Of a stretch of DNA of 64,000 nucleotides, positions 11,889 through 22,817 are shown one piece after another. This stretch comes from Armigeres subalbatus. Taxonomy: Eukaryota; Arthropoda; Insecta; Diptera; Culicidae. Below the pieces are notes generated by a model, which did not search any database, was not told the origin of the DNA, and saw nothing but the letters and a program-made list of their open reading frames with translations. The DNA lies in NCBI RefSeq assembly GCF_024139115.2, contig NC_085141.1, positions 70,659,481 through 70,723,480 of the forward strand. The letters are read 5' to 3'. How positions within the stretch are numbered: position 1 is the first letter of the stretch; each line of letters opens with the position of its first letter. A program made the position numbers and the translations under genes.

Positions 11889-12110
11889 GGTCACTCCTGA
11901 CGGAATCCAAGATTAAAAGTGCTCGCGTTTTCGGGGGCACACCACTCGATTCAGAGGCGGCGCACAACTGTCATTTTTGTTGATTTAGCTTTGCTGCGTC
12001 GCAGCATGCGTGAAATAATAAAAATGACAGTTGTGCGTTGCTTCCGTATCGAATGGTGTGCCCTCCGAAAACGCGAGCACTTTTAATCTTGGATTACGTC
12101 AGTAGTGACC
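11889..12110. mobile_element. TTAA-flanked palindromic MITE, 222 bp (copy 1)
   Basis: The ends are long inverted repeats (GGTCACTCCTGACGGAATCC ... complement), ~65 bp per arm with few mismatches. TTAA lies on each side (11,885-11,888 and 12,111-12,114). A ~90-bp centre contains a second inverted pair around CACAACTGTCATTTTTGTT. A second copy lies at 21,349-21,569. TTAA duplications are typical of piggyBac and Kolobok transposons, so one of those is the likely source of its transposase. Confidence 0.92.
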
Positions 12111-12351
12111 TTAAGTGTCCTATATACGAATTAATTTCACTGATAAAAATTTTCCCCTAACTTTCAATTTACTCACAAATTTCCACCACTGCCTATTCGG
12201 CCGAATTTTTTGTTCGGCCAAATGTTCTAAGGATTCTTTCACAAATTACTTAACACGTAACACTTTTTGTATGGAAGGTTTTATGTTTTTGTATAGGACG
12301 TAACGCTTGGTCTGACCCCCTCTCTCCCCCTACAGCGTTACGTCATTTGTT

Positions 12352-12428
12352 GAACTGGGAATCGAACACAGCCACCCTCAGCATGGTCTTGCTTTGTAGC
12401 CGCGCATCTTACCGCACGTTTAAGGAGG
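12352..12428 (-). mobile_element. Feilai-like SINE, head fragment
   Basis: On the minus strand this reads CGTGCGGTAAGATGCGCGGC ... followed by a B-box-like GTTCGATTCCCAG. This matches the tRNA-derived head of the copies at 14,277 and 59,237. The body and (AAG)n tail are missing. Confidence 0.75.
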
Positions 12429-13427
12429 GCTGGGTGAATTATCCAGCATTTTATTGCCAAAGTGGATCGCTTCTTTGTAGGCGCTTCAGACTCAAGAGTG
12501 CAAAAAGTAAGCATTCTTTTTTATTCCGTTCACACCAAGTTACGCTGACAATTTAACAAAAGCCAAAACCACTGCCGATTTTATTCAAATTATTTCCGCG
12601 TCAGCAGGTGTTCAACCATCGAAAATGACTTCATTAACGCAGCAGACTGTGCTTCGGCTCCTGCGAGCAAATAATGTATTGGTGCATGGTTTGGAAAGCG
12701 CATATAAATTCGAATATGAAATATCATCATCCAGCCAGGTGTGGAACTTCTCGAAAGTGCAGTGGAGCTTCAGCTGGTAATTATAGATGGTTGTTTGAGA
12801 TAGTAGATCGCAAACTAATTCGATAGTTGCATTTCCACTGAATGACTAATCATTCATATTGAAACCCGGAGTTAGAATGCTATCCAAAAAGTTTTTCTCC
12901 TTAGACAACGGTTATTATTCAGCTATTTTTCGTAGCATTAAAAATTGCATTCAAACAAGATTGTAATAGAATATCGCACACCGTGTCAAAATGATATATT
13001 TCGACTGTATGAATGCAAATCGCCGTTAGTAAATTTATTACAGCAAGTGCATTTTTATCGATATGATTATTATTGATATTGGGAAGTAATTGAATACATT
13101 CGTGCCGTCATCCACTACATACCCAGAGCTATCGCCAATTCACATGGCTGATTATGGAAGAGCACTTTTATGCAATAGTAGAATATCCGTAAATGATATG
13201 TGTAATAAACGAATCCGATAATGAGCTCCCCGTCCCGCCAATCGTGGCAGATTCCACAAGGATATGGAATTTCTGCAAATTTCCATGGTTACCGTTTGCA
13301 TACCATTAATGAAACTTTGTGATTCAGTTGGCATTCGAGCGAGTGAAGATAGCTATGCAATCTGCATCTTCCGAATAAACTGAAATTCCGCCGGGAATAA
13401 TTTTCGATTTCCCGGCAAAAGGGTCCC
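12429..13427. other. no recognisable feature
   Basis: No supported ORF, RNA or terminal repeat. Only short chance reading frames are present. Confidence 0.45.
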
Positions 13428-13510
13428 AGTTAGCCTTGTGAGCAAAGGCGTAGGATTGACAATCATGATAAGACGAGCTCGATTCTCGATCCGGACGACG
13501 CTCCCTGGAT
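13428..13510 (+). mobile_element. tRNA-derived SINE head, second SINE family
   Basis: GTGAGCAAAGGCGTAGGATT followed by GAGCTCGATTCTCGATCCGG looks like pol III A- and B-box regions. It matches the head of the fuller copy on the minus strand at 48,067-48,350. The body is not recognisable. Confidence 0.6.
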
Positions 13511-13843
13511 ATAGTGCAATAGTTTCATACTACACGAGATAAACATTTATACAATGGCTTTCAATTAAAGACAAAACTGTGGAAACGCCGAAAGAACACT
13601 TGGTTGAAAAGCAGGCCAAGTTTCAGTTGGAATGAATTGCCGTTGAAGAAGGAGAAAAATGAGAAGAAAAAAAGACAGAAATCATTCTGCCGTTTGATAG
13701 GGTTGAGCGATGTGATATGTTCGATATTCACGCCTTATGATATGGCAGGGTAAATATCGAATCAAATTTATATTTTGACACAAAGGGGTGGGGGAGGGTG
13801 TTGTATAGCAGAAAATATGTCCAAGAGCCTTACAACCCCATTC
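13511..13843. other. no recognisable feature
   Basis: Non-coding spacer ending in a G-rich stretch. Nothing supported. Confidence 0.4.
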
Positions 13844-14080
13844 CTAGGCCACTGCGAAAGCTTTTTCATAGTCAATGAATACCAAGTAAAGGAACTCGTT
13901 GATCTGCTCCAGAATTATACGGAGCGTGACAACATGGTCTTCCGGAATCCAGCCTGCTGCCTCCGGAAAGTAGTATCGATCTTCTCCTGAATGCGGGCTA
14001 GCATAACTTTGCACAGAACTTTGAAAACGGTACACAGCAACATAAAGCCTAACCAGTAATAGCACACAGTCAGGTCCCGC
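13844..14080 (-). pseudogene. non-LTR reverse transcriptase fragment (palm motif A)
   Basis: The minus-strand frame reads DHVVTLRIILEQINEF then LYLVFIDYEKAFA, the segment leading into RT motif A (F-D-x-x-x-A-F-D) of an RTE-like EN-RT protein. The final Asp of the motif is Ala-Val here. The fragment is ~75 codons with no motif B or C. It probably belongs to the second EN-RT family seen at 19,853-20,790. Confidence 0.7.
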
Positions 14081-14114
14081 TGGTTTCCAGTCTAATGCTT
14101 GTTTACAGATTTCG

Positions 14115-14276
14115 TTTCCACCCCTATGTAAGGTGTGGCCTAACTAGCTCCACTTCCGATCCCGAATTTCTGTTGCTATCGGCCTCTGGTTACAACGACG
14201 ATGAAGCTCGTTGTTTAAGCTCCAATTGTGAGGCTACCAGGCCCGAATTATATACCGCAGGCATCTGTTGGGGCCC
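14115..14276 (-). pseudogene. EN-RT C-terminal fragment, second family
   Basis: Read on the minus strand this matches 41,158-41,275 (plus strand), encoding the post-RT block RRLRNIIRTWWPHNWISN ... It lies upstream, in element orientation, of the motif A fragment at 13,844. The two pieces are therefore in the wrong order for one simple copy and are separate or rearranged. Confidence 0.7.
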
Positions 14277-14565
14277 TCCTTAGCCATGCAGTAAGACACG
14301 CGGCTACAAAGCAAGACCATGCTGAGAGTGGCTGGGTTCGATTCCCGGTGCCGGTCTAGGCAATTTTCGGATTGGAAATTGTCGCGACTTCCCTGGGCAT
14401 AAAAGTACCATCGTGTTAGCCTCATGATATACGAATGCAAAAATGGTTGCTTGGCTTAGAATCCTCGCAGTTAACAACTGTGGAAGTGCTTAATGAACAC
14501 TAAGCTGCGAGGCGATTCTGTCCCAGTGTGGGGATGTAATGTCAATAAGAATAAGAAGAAGAAGA
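14277..14565 (+). mobile_element. Feilai-like tRNA-derived SINE, near full length
   Basis: The head is TTAGCCATGCAGTAAGACAC ... with a good B box (GGGTTCGATTCCC). The body carries GGCAATTTTCGGATTGGAAA, TCCCTGGGCATAAAAGTA and CACTAAGCTGCGAGGCG, and ends AATAAGAATAAGAAGAAGAAG. Compared with the other copies this one retains both promoter boxes. A SINE of this type uses the machinery of a LINE for insertion; the RTE elements of the window are possible partners, but no shared tail proves it. Confidence 0.85.
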
Positions 14566-15278
14566 TCTGTTGATGAACACCTACAGACGTAGAGTGTTCT
14601 CCACTGATATTTTTTCGCTAGCGTATAACAGCACAGATTTCCCGTTAGAGTTGAAAATTCGTATTTTTGTATGTTCACTTATCTGCCTGTTTTTCCAGAT
14701 ATTTCTTAAACTCACAAAGGCAGCCTTGCTTTCTTGGTACCGCCGTATGACGCTATTTGGCTACCAAGGTATCGGAAGCTTTCAATATTCTCCACTGATT
14801 GCCAGGCTACTGTGAAACTGGAAAGGGTTGCCGTGTTAACATCTAATGATTTGGTTTTGTTGACGCTGACGGTTAAAACTTCCGAAAAGGACCGTCCTAC
14901 CTAGCACCCTTTTTCGGCACTAGCATCATAACATTGTTTCAGTGTTGTTTACATACAAGTACATTTCTGTAGCATTTTTGGAATCAATTTTTTATCTAGT
15001 TCGTTCTGTTTTTAATTTATTATGTCGTTATTTTTCGATTCTCCTGTGAATATTTCAATTCGATTCACTGTAATTCAACGCTGATTGAAGATTGCAAAAT
15101 CAAGATTTATTGTGAATTCAAGGAATAAACTAATATGTTTTACTGTATACGTGCTACTTCCACACAAGCATACACCTGTTCGTCGAATTAACGCTTGGAA
15201 GCTTTCGATCTTTTGAGTTCTTGTTGGAAGTATAACTGTAAGCGCACCTTAACATTCCATCACACAGTGAAGCACTAT
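14566..15278. other. unassigned, probably includes leader of the CR1/Jockey-type element
   Basis: No ORF or RNA gene is supported. The part next to the ORF1 start at 15,279 may be the 5' leader of the retrotransposon, but no 5' boundary is visible. Confidence 0.4.
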
Positions 15279-15746
15279 ATGGCGTGCTACACTTGCCAGA
15301 AAGTAATTTCTGACTCAGATAATGTCACCTGCCACGGATATTATGGAAATTCTTTCCATATGTTCTGTGTTAGACTGGATCTCTCACGTGATGTTTTGGA
15401 GGCACATAAGAGATATTTGCTCTGGCTGTGCGACGGCTGCGCTGACCTATTTTGCAATCAACATTTTCGCAAAATCTCGTCTCGCTGTGACATGGATAAT
15501 GAGACTGACGATTCTCTTCTCGAGTCGCTCAAGAATGAAATAGCCGGTCTGAAAGATACTGTTGAGGTCCTCACAAGAAAAGTCGACTCCAAGCCATTAA
15601 CGCCGACTCCTTGGACAAATATTCATTTCCGGTACCAAACACGCCCAAGCGAATACGCGAGGATGACCAACCTAAGGGTCAAACGATTCAATCGAAGTAA
15701 AAACCAATCAATGTGCGCGAAACAAAAACAGCTTCAGAGACAGTGA
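15279..15746 (+). pseudogene. ORF1 of CR1/Jockey-type retrotransposon, PHD-like zinc finger
   Basis: The start is taken as the Met of MACYTCQK because homology-like sequence begins there; an in-frame ATG 84 bases upstream adds sequence without domain character. Residues 3-54 have the spacing C-x2-C-x11-C-x7-H-x2-C-x20-C-x2-C, a PHD-type zinc-binding finger with one ligand apparently lost. A predicted coiled coil (ESLKNEIAGLKDTVEVLTRK) follows. ORF1 proteins of mosquito CR1-group elements often carry PHD fingers and act as nucleic-acid chaperones. The frame closes early (156 codons) after basic sequence, so it is truncated. Confidence 0.65.
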
Positions 15747-15772
15747 AAACGGTTAAAACACTAGAGGAGCTA

Positions 15773-15832
15773 CTACCCGAGCAGGAGAAATTGGCTCAAT
15801 AATACTTAATTCAGTTATTGATACCATATTTG
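15773..15832. mobile_element. terminal 60 bp of 'TACCCGAGCAGGAG' MITE
   Basis: Nearly identical to the reverse complement of the right end of the complete MITE at 34,597-34,930 (ACCCGAGCAGGAGAAATTGG ... GTTATTGATACCAT). Only one end is present, cut off where the proline-rich block begins. Confidence 0.8.
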
Positions 15833-17480
15833 TGGTCGAGGATGGTGTCGGGGTCTTCCACACTCCTAATACAGGCAAGTACAAACAGACACCTGGGGAG
15901 GCGAACCCAGGTAGTGTGGGGATGGGATCACCACTCCCGACCCACTAAAACCAACTCCTTCCTCTCCAGTCATTCCCCCGGCCCGCAATTAAGCAATACT
16001 TCGGGGGGATGACTATTGGGCATTGCGCCCCCTCCATGACGTACACAAGTGCACGTATGCGCCTCAACTCTTCGACACTCCCCATGCAACACATTTGCAC
16101 AAGACATACTGGCACCACATGTGCCCCAACACTCACCTGCCTATGCCGCTTGGATGACTGCAGGGGACCAACTAACAGGTACCCTGCAGGGGGTACCCCA
16201 TGCCGCCATCTAACAACATAGACAGTCCTCACTCAGTGTGGTGTTCACCCCGTCCTGCAACAGGGTGGCACCACTTGTCTACCAAGCCGGAGGCGACCCT
16301 AGGTTGGTGGCTCCTATGCCGCTCCTATCTCAGCTACGAGGCAGACCCTTTCATGTCTCCTATTTCTGAGGTGCCGCAGAAGCATCAACCCCCCGACACT
16401 CCTGCCAGTCATAGCGAGACTTTCGTGTCCCCTACTTCTGAGGTGCCGCAGAGGTATCTGCCCCCCGACACTCCTGCCAGGCCTAGCGAGACTTCACTCA
16501 GTCCGTCCCTGGCAGCCGGATCACACTACTGCCTAAGCAGCCACTCTGACCATACGTACCGTGCGAGTCTGACTTGTGTGCTCGCTCATACATTCAGTCC
16601 CAATCGCTTGCACCACTTGTGCACCACTCTCCTGACATTCAGTCACTCACTCAGTGGGGGTTGTGATACCCCCATCTCCCATTTTTATCCACTCTGTGCA
16701 CCTCCTGTGCATCGTTTGGGCGTGGAACACCCGGCACGTCAAGCGTGCCTAACACTCACCTACCCAGGCTTTGATACTGCCAATAGGTCTCCGTAAGGTA
16801 CTTTGCAGGCAGCACCCACCTATTGACATTTCGAAGCCCAGATAGTCTTCAGCCAGTGTGGTGGTCTCCCCATCCTGCAACGGGGCGGCACCACTTACCT
16901 TACATGTCTCCGATTTCTGAGGTGCCGCAGAAGCGTCAACCCCCTGACACTCCTGCCAGACGCAGCGAGACTTTCGTGTCCCCTACTTCTGAGGTGCCGC
17001 AGAGGTATCTGCCCCCCGACACTCCTGCCAGGCCTCACCAGACTTCAGTCATTCTAACACTACCGACCATGCGTACCATGCGAGACTTACTTGTGTGCTC
17101 ACCCATACACTCGGTCCCTCACTCTTGGGGGTATTACGAGTAATACTCCCAACTCCCGTTCGCTTGCACCACATGTGCACCACTTGGGGGTGTGTGGGTA
17201 CCACCCACTGCCACCCGCTTGCCGCCGAAGCAGCCCTCACTCTGTGGAACCTCCACAGGCTCCGTTAACGACCTGGCTAATTGTTTCACCCCCAGGTCAT
17301 TCATCCCGTCGGCACGGGTCGCCTGACACCTTGGGATTTGGGGTTAGGGGCTTGTATGCTTTAAGCGGCACACGGTCGCTTGATAGGGTTTGCTTGCGGA
17401 TATGTGGTTTTTGGGAGGGAATTAACAGAGCCCCCTGTTAACCCCACCACCTCTTAGGCATAACCCCCTGACTCGCAGAC
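15833..17480. repeat. GC-rich block with 72-bp minisatellite and ~620-bp internal duplication
   Basis: Two related sub-blocks start with GTGTGGTGTTCACCCCGTCC (16,237) and GTGTGGTGGTCTCCCCATCC (16,856). Each contains a pair of 72-bp units (GAGGTGCCGCAGAGGTATCT ... CCCCGACACTCCTGCC). In one frame the units read SPTSEVPQRYLPPDTPAR repeats, but the frame differs between blocks and no start is convincing, so I do not call a protein. It interrupts the CR1/Jockey-type element between ORF1 and RT. It ends in the 'GCGGCACACGGTCGCTT' module (17,340-17,470). It may be the 5' region of another retroelement. Confidence 0.6.
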
Positions 17481-17589
17481 AGCTGGGGAGGGGTCGTCAA
17501 GCCCTTGGACATGGTCCCTGCTGCCCCCACAGGACGCAATGTAAACAGTGTTTTGGAAGCCCTAGACCCCTGGACATCTGTCGCACAGA

Positions 17590-19720
17590 ACGAAATCTAC
17601 GACGGATTCCCAAGCAATTCTGGTCGTTTGTTAGGTCCAAACGGAACGAAAATGACGTCGATGCAGTTGGATGGTGTTTCAGCTAATACACCAGCTGACA
17701 AATGCAAATTATTTGCTACACAGCTCAAGACATCCTTCAACGACTTCACAGCTCCCCTCCATCGTGATATTGAAGCTTCTCGTGACACCCCTCGTGATGT
17801 TCTAGATTTAGACATTTTTCCCATCAGTGATGAGGATGTGTGCCGAGCGATTCAAAAACTAAAGCTTTCATTTTGTGCTGGGTTGGACGGTATACCCGCT
17901 GCTTTGCTGCACCGGTGTTCAACTGCTCTAATTGAACCGTTAGCAAATATCTTCAATCTCTCTTCCAGAGTGTAAAATAACCGAATTTTTTTTGGTGAAT
18001 TCCACCTTTCTTCATTTGTCAGCTCACTTCCAGACACATTCATAGTCGGCTCTGGACTGTCAATAGTCAGTTGAATATTAGTCATTGAATATTTATGCAC
18101 ATTTTACAAATTGATTAATTATCTGAACACGTTTCAAATGAGTAAAGTAATGTATCACATAGTACTTAATTCGATTTTCATCCGCGAGGCACTTTCAACG
18201 GTAAACATCAACATAAACAATGCTAATGATGTTTTTTTCTGCACATAGTAAGCACACTCAGTGACAGTCGAATGAATGAGTTTGTGGAGTAGTCGTCTGA
18301 CTATGTCATTCTTTGTTTTGAATATTCATGCAATGTTCGTCAAAAATTCGGACCGAAGTTGCTTCATAAAGATGAATATTTTATGCTCTGTCTTCGAACC
18401 AGAACGTTTCCCCTAGGAACAAATGCGACATGAATAACTATCGTGGAATAACCACTCTCTCTGGTTGTTTGAAAGTTTTCGAAATCATAGTGAATAACAC
18501 GCTCTTCGCCTGCTGTAGCCAGTACATCTCTACGCAACAGCATGGATTTTTTCCTAAGAGATCGGTCGCAACAAACTTGGCTGAATTCACATCAACTTGT
18601 ATTGAAGCTCTTGACGCTGGAAGGCAAGTGAATGCTGTATACTTAGATCTCAAGGCTGCTTTCGACCGATTGGATCATCGAATTCTACTTAGTAAATTTG
18701 AGAAGCTGGGCGTTTCCACTGCATGCGTTGATTGGTTCAAATCATACCTGACGGATAGAACATTACTTGTGAAGGTCAGATCATCTCTTTCGGATCCTTT
18801 CGTTACTTCATCTGGAGTACAACAAGGCAGTCATCTTGGACCACTATTGTTCTCGATATTCGTCAACGACGTGACACAGATTTTACCACTTAGAGTAAGG
18901 CTTTTGTATGCTGATGGTGCAAAGATCTAAATTTTTGTTAATAGCCTTGATGACTGCATTCAACTACAAATGCTTCTAACCTGTTTTGAGGAGTGGTGCA
19001 TGCGAATCTGCCTGTCGCTCAGTAGCCACAAATGCCAAACAATAACGTTCAGCAGAAAACGAAAATATATTATCTTTAATTACATGCAGTCTGGCATAGT
19101 TCTTGAGCGTGTGCAGCGTATCAGAGATGACACACTTGATGACACACTTACTTTCCGGTTCCATTACGAAAACGCAATTTCTAAGGCAAACCGACAACTG
19201 GGCTTCATACTGAAAATTGCCAATGGATTTCGTGACCCATACTGCCTGCGATCGCTCTACTCTGCCCTTGTACGGTCAATACTGGAGTGCTGTCATTTTC
19301 TGGTGCCCTTATCAGACCGCTCGGATCTTGAGGATTGAATCTGTACAAAAGAAGTTCGTGCGCTTTGCTTTGCGCAATCTTCCTTGACGTGATGATCAAC
19401 ATCTCACTCCTTATGAAAACCGCTGTCGGCTACTTGGGCTGGATACTTTAGATGTTAGACGCCGTGTGGCACTAAGTGGTGCTGTCGACTCTCCAGCAAT
19501 GCTCAACAAGATAAATGTTTATGCTCCTATGCGCCCCTGAGAAGGAAAAATTTCATTCAGCTCGGTGCTCGAAACAGTCGTTATGGTCAGCATGATCCGG
19601 TTCGATATATGTCGTCCAACTTCAACACAGTGTTCCATCTCTTTGATTTAAATCTATCGCCTGCTGCTCTACAACGAGCTTTCGCAGCGCACTTCCGTGA
19701 TACCAATTGACATAAAAACC
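17590..19720 (+). pseudogene. ORF2 reverse transcriptase of CR1/Jockey-type element, broken
   Basis: The RT region is readable in pieces: PKQFWSFVRSKRNENDV (17,608) with a frame jump into QLDGVSANTPADKCKLFATQ; AGLDGIPAALLHRC; an unrelated ~420-bp insertion; NNYRGITTLSGCLKVFEIIV (18,430); LDLKAAFDRLDH (motif A, Asp present); SSGVQQGSHLGPLLF (motif B, normally QGS.LGP); LLYADGAKI, where the YADD box is YADG, so the second catalytic Asp is lost; and a thumb region to about 19,338. The C-terminal domain continues in shifting frames to a tail AATTAAATAAATAAATAA at ~19,830-19,850, which marks the 3' end. No endonuclease domain is present. It is dead by several lesions. CR1 versus Jockey clade is not resolved. 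Confidence 0.85.
17975..18395. other. ~420-bp insertion splitting the RT domain
   Basis: The RT frame stops after FNLSSRV and resumes at NKCDMNNYRG. The inserted AT-rich sequence has imperfectly inverted phrases (GACAGTC / GACTGTC, TTGAATATT) but no clean terminal repeats. Not assigned to a family. Confidence 0.55.
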
Positions 19721-19852
19721 GTAGATTGTAAAGTTATATTTTACTGTTTTGATATATTTTTGGTATATTTTATCTATGTTTTCCTTACCTTTAGCGTCAT
19801 TGAGATACCAAGTGTCAGATGACGATTACAATTAAATAAATAAATAAAAAAA

Positions 19853-20790
19853 GAAGGCTGCGGTGTCCCAGTTATTACAAAATAAACGATGCAGTAGTTG
19901 AGCGGATGTTATGGGGTCAGCTTTGAGCATCTCGGCTGATATGCGATCGGACCCCTGGGGCTTTGTTCGATTTCATGCTCTGGATAGCTGTTTGAATTTC
20001 TAGCAGTGATGGAGCTTCGGTATTAACGTGTGCTATACGTCGGATCATAAAGTTTGTCAAGATTATTCTCGCTGGTGGCAATGAAGGCATTCCTGATGGC
20101 GATCCATTAGTATTCCACGCTGCCACCTTCCGGAATATCTGCCGCACGTATCTCCAGTTCTTCAACGAAGAACCGGTTAACCGTGGAATCTTCCATTCGG
20201 CATGTGTTGAACCGGCGTCCAGCGTATTTTGCCGATGATGAGGTGATATTCAGAAGCGATACCGGCACTACATATATTCCGTACGCCACGAAGGCTCCGT
20301 TTTCATTTTCGGCTGATGCAGGTGTGGTCGATTTCATATTGTGTAAAGCGGTCACGGGAGTCCCTGATGTCGCTATTGCCAGAGAGTTGCTCTTTTCTCC
20401 GAGATTTGAGTTGTCGACTCGATCTTTACATTGAAATCGCCCATGCAGATCTTGATATCATTCTTCGGAATTCAATCTACGACGACATTGAGTTGGATTT
20501 AGATGCTCTCTTTACTTTGCAGATTTGCAAAGTGGCTGGCTGGAGCACAACATTGGATTGCAGTAACGTTGCGGATCCGTGTTCTAAATCTGGTAAGATT
20601 ATGCTTAGAAAGAAACCAAATCCGCGATGCCGGAGAGCGTGTTCACTTCGTAAACCAGAGTATAGCAGAATTTGTCTCGACGGACCTCACTCAGTCAAAG
20701 GATCATTCCAAACTCAGCAGCTATATACCAGAACAGACGCTGTTGCAGCCGCATCTCCTTGGTAACCAGACGCTCGATTAGTCGAGTCAA
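19853..20790 (-). pseudogene. second EN-RT retrotransposon family, endonuclease plus RT start, internally deleted
   Basis: On the minus strand from ~20,740: LSEVRR (catalytic Glu of the AP-type endonuclease) after a stop, LLYSGLRSEHALRHRGFG, RFRTRIRNVTAIQCCAP, KNDIKICMGDFN, a degraded QIDH-like block, ASEYHLIIGKI, then RFNTCRMEDSTVNRFFVEELE and IRAADIPEGG. A deletion then joins directly to APSLLEIQTAIQSMKSNKAPG, the start of RT. At least one stop and several frame jumps make it nonfunctional. The family resembles proteins often labelled endonuclease-reverse transcriptase in insects. It is distinct from the 55-58 kb RTE family. Confidence 0.8.
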
Positions 20791-20799
20791 ATTTGTTTA

Positions 20800-20985
20800 A
20801 AGTCCCACCCAACACACCAGGACTAGGCTAGTGCGCTTTGAGCGGCACACGGTCGCTTTGATGAGGCCTGTTTGCGGAATGCGGATATATGCAGCTTTTT
20901 ATAGAAGTTCGACAGAGCCCACTGTCAAACCCTACCACATCCTAGGCAAACCCAACAGGGCACGCTCTCTCACTCTAGCTGAGCA
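20800..20985. repeat. 'GCGGCACACGGTCGCTTTGATG' module, copy 2 of 3
   Basis: Shares GGCTAGTGCGCTTTGAGCGG and CACACGGTCGCTTTGATGAG with 17,340-17,470 and 58,967-59,110. It sits just upstream (element orientation) of the EN domain at 19,853-20,790, so it may be the 5' leader of that family. The link is positional only. Confidence 0.6.
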
Positions 20986-21348
20986 TTTAAAATAAACGCA
21001 ATATTCAATCGATCATACTGTTCTTTTAAAGTGAATTAAGTTAAACTGAGCTTGTCTGTAAAATTCAGTCAAATTCAATTGAATACCAAATGTTAATTCA
21101 TTTGATGGGAAGAGCTTTAGAGTAGAGTGGGGCAAGAGTACGCACTTAATTTCAAATCGATCATGTGGCCCTTATGAAGCAAGCTTCTGCATATCTAATC
21201 AATGTCGATGATTCACATACTCTTCCTATATGTTACTCATTGGAAAAAATATTGAAATTATTGAGATTGGTTTTTGTAGAACCCTTATTGCAAGACAAAT
21301 GAAAAACGGTGGGGTAAGAGTACGCATTTTTTCAATCATGTGCTTTAA

Positions 21349-21569
21349 GGTCACTCCTGACGGAATCCAAGATTAAAAGTGCTCGCGTTTTCGGGGGCAC
21401 ACCGCTCGATTCAGAGGCGGCGCACAACTGTCATTTTTGTTAATTTAGCTTTGCTGCGTCGCAGCATGCGTGAAATAATAAAAATGACAGTTGTGCGTTG
21501 CTTCCGTATCGAGTGGTGTGCCCTCGAAAACGCGAGCACTTTCAATCTTGGATTCCGTCAGGGGTGACC
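21349..21569. mobile_element. TTAA-flanked palindromic MITE, 221 bp (copy 2)
   Basis: About 95% identical by eye to 11,889-12,110, in the same orientation, with TTAA at 21,345-21,348 and 21,570-21,573. It is the better preserved of the two (CGTCAGGGGTGACC right end). Confidence 0.93.
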
Positions 21570-21816
21570 TTAAGTATATATTAACACAAATCAGAGTTAA
21601 TAACATTTAATTGATGTTCAATGAACACATATCAGGGAATGTTTAAAGATTATGTAACTCTTAAAAGGGGAGGGGGTCCTAGAAATGTGCACTTCCATAC
21701 GAAAACCATGGTTTTTTAATATACTAAAAACTACAGAGGTAAAAACATATCGGGTTTCGCGTGGTGTGAACAAAGTAATTTTCCTTAAAGAAAGTCCACC
21801 AATCACGTACCGTCGT

Positions 21817-22018
21817 CGGGGGTGACAATGGGTCAAATGGGGTGAGAATGAGTCACTGTTTCAACTACTTAGAATGCTTATAGAATGGATTGAATGTATC
21901 TGACGACAAGAAGACAAAAATATAAGAGACCTTTTTGAACGATTTTGCTCTACGACCTCCAGGCTGCCGGTGAGAGCGATGACCCATTCTCACCCCCCAG
22001 ACCCATTGTCACCCCCGA
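21817..22018. mobile_element. palindromic MITE, CGGGGGTGACAATGGGTC ends
   Basis: The left end reads CGGGGGTGACAATGGGTCAA and continues GGGGTGAGAATGAGTCA. The right end is its inverted copy (TGACCCATTCTCACCCC ... GGGTCTGGG-type variation). About 200 bp, non-coding, nested in the 21,119-22,817 element. Confidence 0.8.
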
Positions 22019-22817
22019 TGGCGGTAACGTAAAGTTTGGCTATTTTTTATCACCCCTCCCCCGTATCTTACACTTTTTGTATGAATTCTCTAAAAATTAT
22101 ATGGATTCTCATACATCTCGCAACTCTTCCCTGCTAAGCATTGCGTAATTTATGAATGTTTCTTTTGATTAAATGAAATTATTATTTAGATGAAATTGTG
22201 TTTTCGTACTATGTTTAGGTGTACAACAAATCCTAATACAATTGCATTATTTCGCTTTTGCGCTTTGTTCGCTAAGTCCTTTCTAACACCAAATTACTTC
22301 AACTTATCCTTAAAACTTGTGATAATTTTCGATTTCTGTCCTTTTTTTCTTTGTTGTGGATCTTTACGCTTTGGAAGTAGTCTTACTTCGGCAGGAGATA
22401 CGGATTTGACTTCAGAACCTGAAGATTCACATGCGTACTCATGCCCCACCCGTTCCTGCGTACTTTTACCCCACAGTCCCAAAATGTATTCAAGTAGGTA
22501 ATGGTTTTGACTTCTTGGAAAACTAACCGGATTGGTGTTCTGCACCATAAAGTACTCTATACAATAGGTTATCGAAATGGTATAATGTTCACCTGATTGA
22601 ACATATATAAGGTAATGAAATACTAGTTGCAGAGACACAATTATTTTAGCAAAATCTCCAAAAAATATCTAACTCCATATCTCACTTGTTGTTTATTCAA
22701 ATAGAATACCAGAAAACCTGTCAAACTGATACAGTGCTGCTAGTTTTTTTTATTACCTCTAAAAAAAATCGAAAACGTACTCTTACCCCACGCACACTCT
22801 CGTCCCACTCTACTCTA

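Larger units (their letters stand above)
21119..22817. mobile_element. ~1.7-kb TIR element (TAGAGTAGAGTGGG ends) with nested MITEs
   Basis: The left end TAGAGTAGAGTGGGGCAAGA and right end (complement of TAGAGTAGAGTGGGACGAGA) are inverted. GGGGTAAGAGTACGCA phrases recur inside in mirrored positions (21,312 and 22,436-22,790). Two other MITEs lie inside (21,349-21,569 and 21,817-22,018). No coding capacity. The phrase GTGGGGCAAGAGTACGC repeats several times, so the arms are themselves repetitive. Confidence 0.65.

Noticed and set aside
20503..20781. 92-codon plus-strand frame
   Set aside because: The opposite strand encodes endonuclease blocks (RIRNVTAIQCCAP and LYSGLRSEHALRHRG), so this is a shadow.
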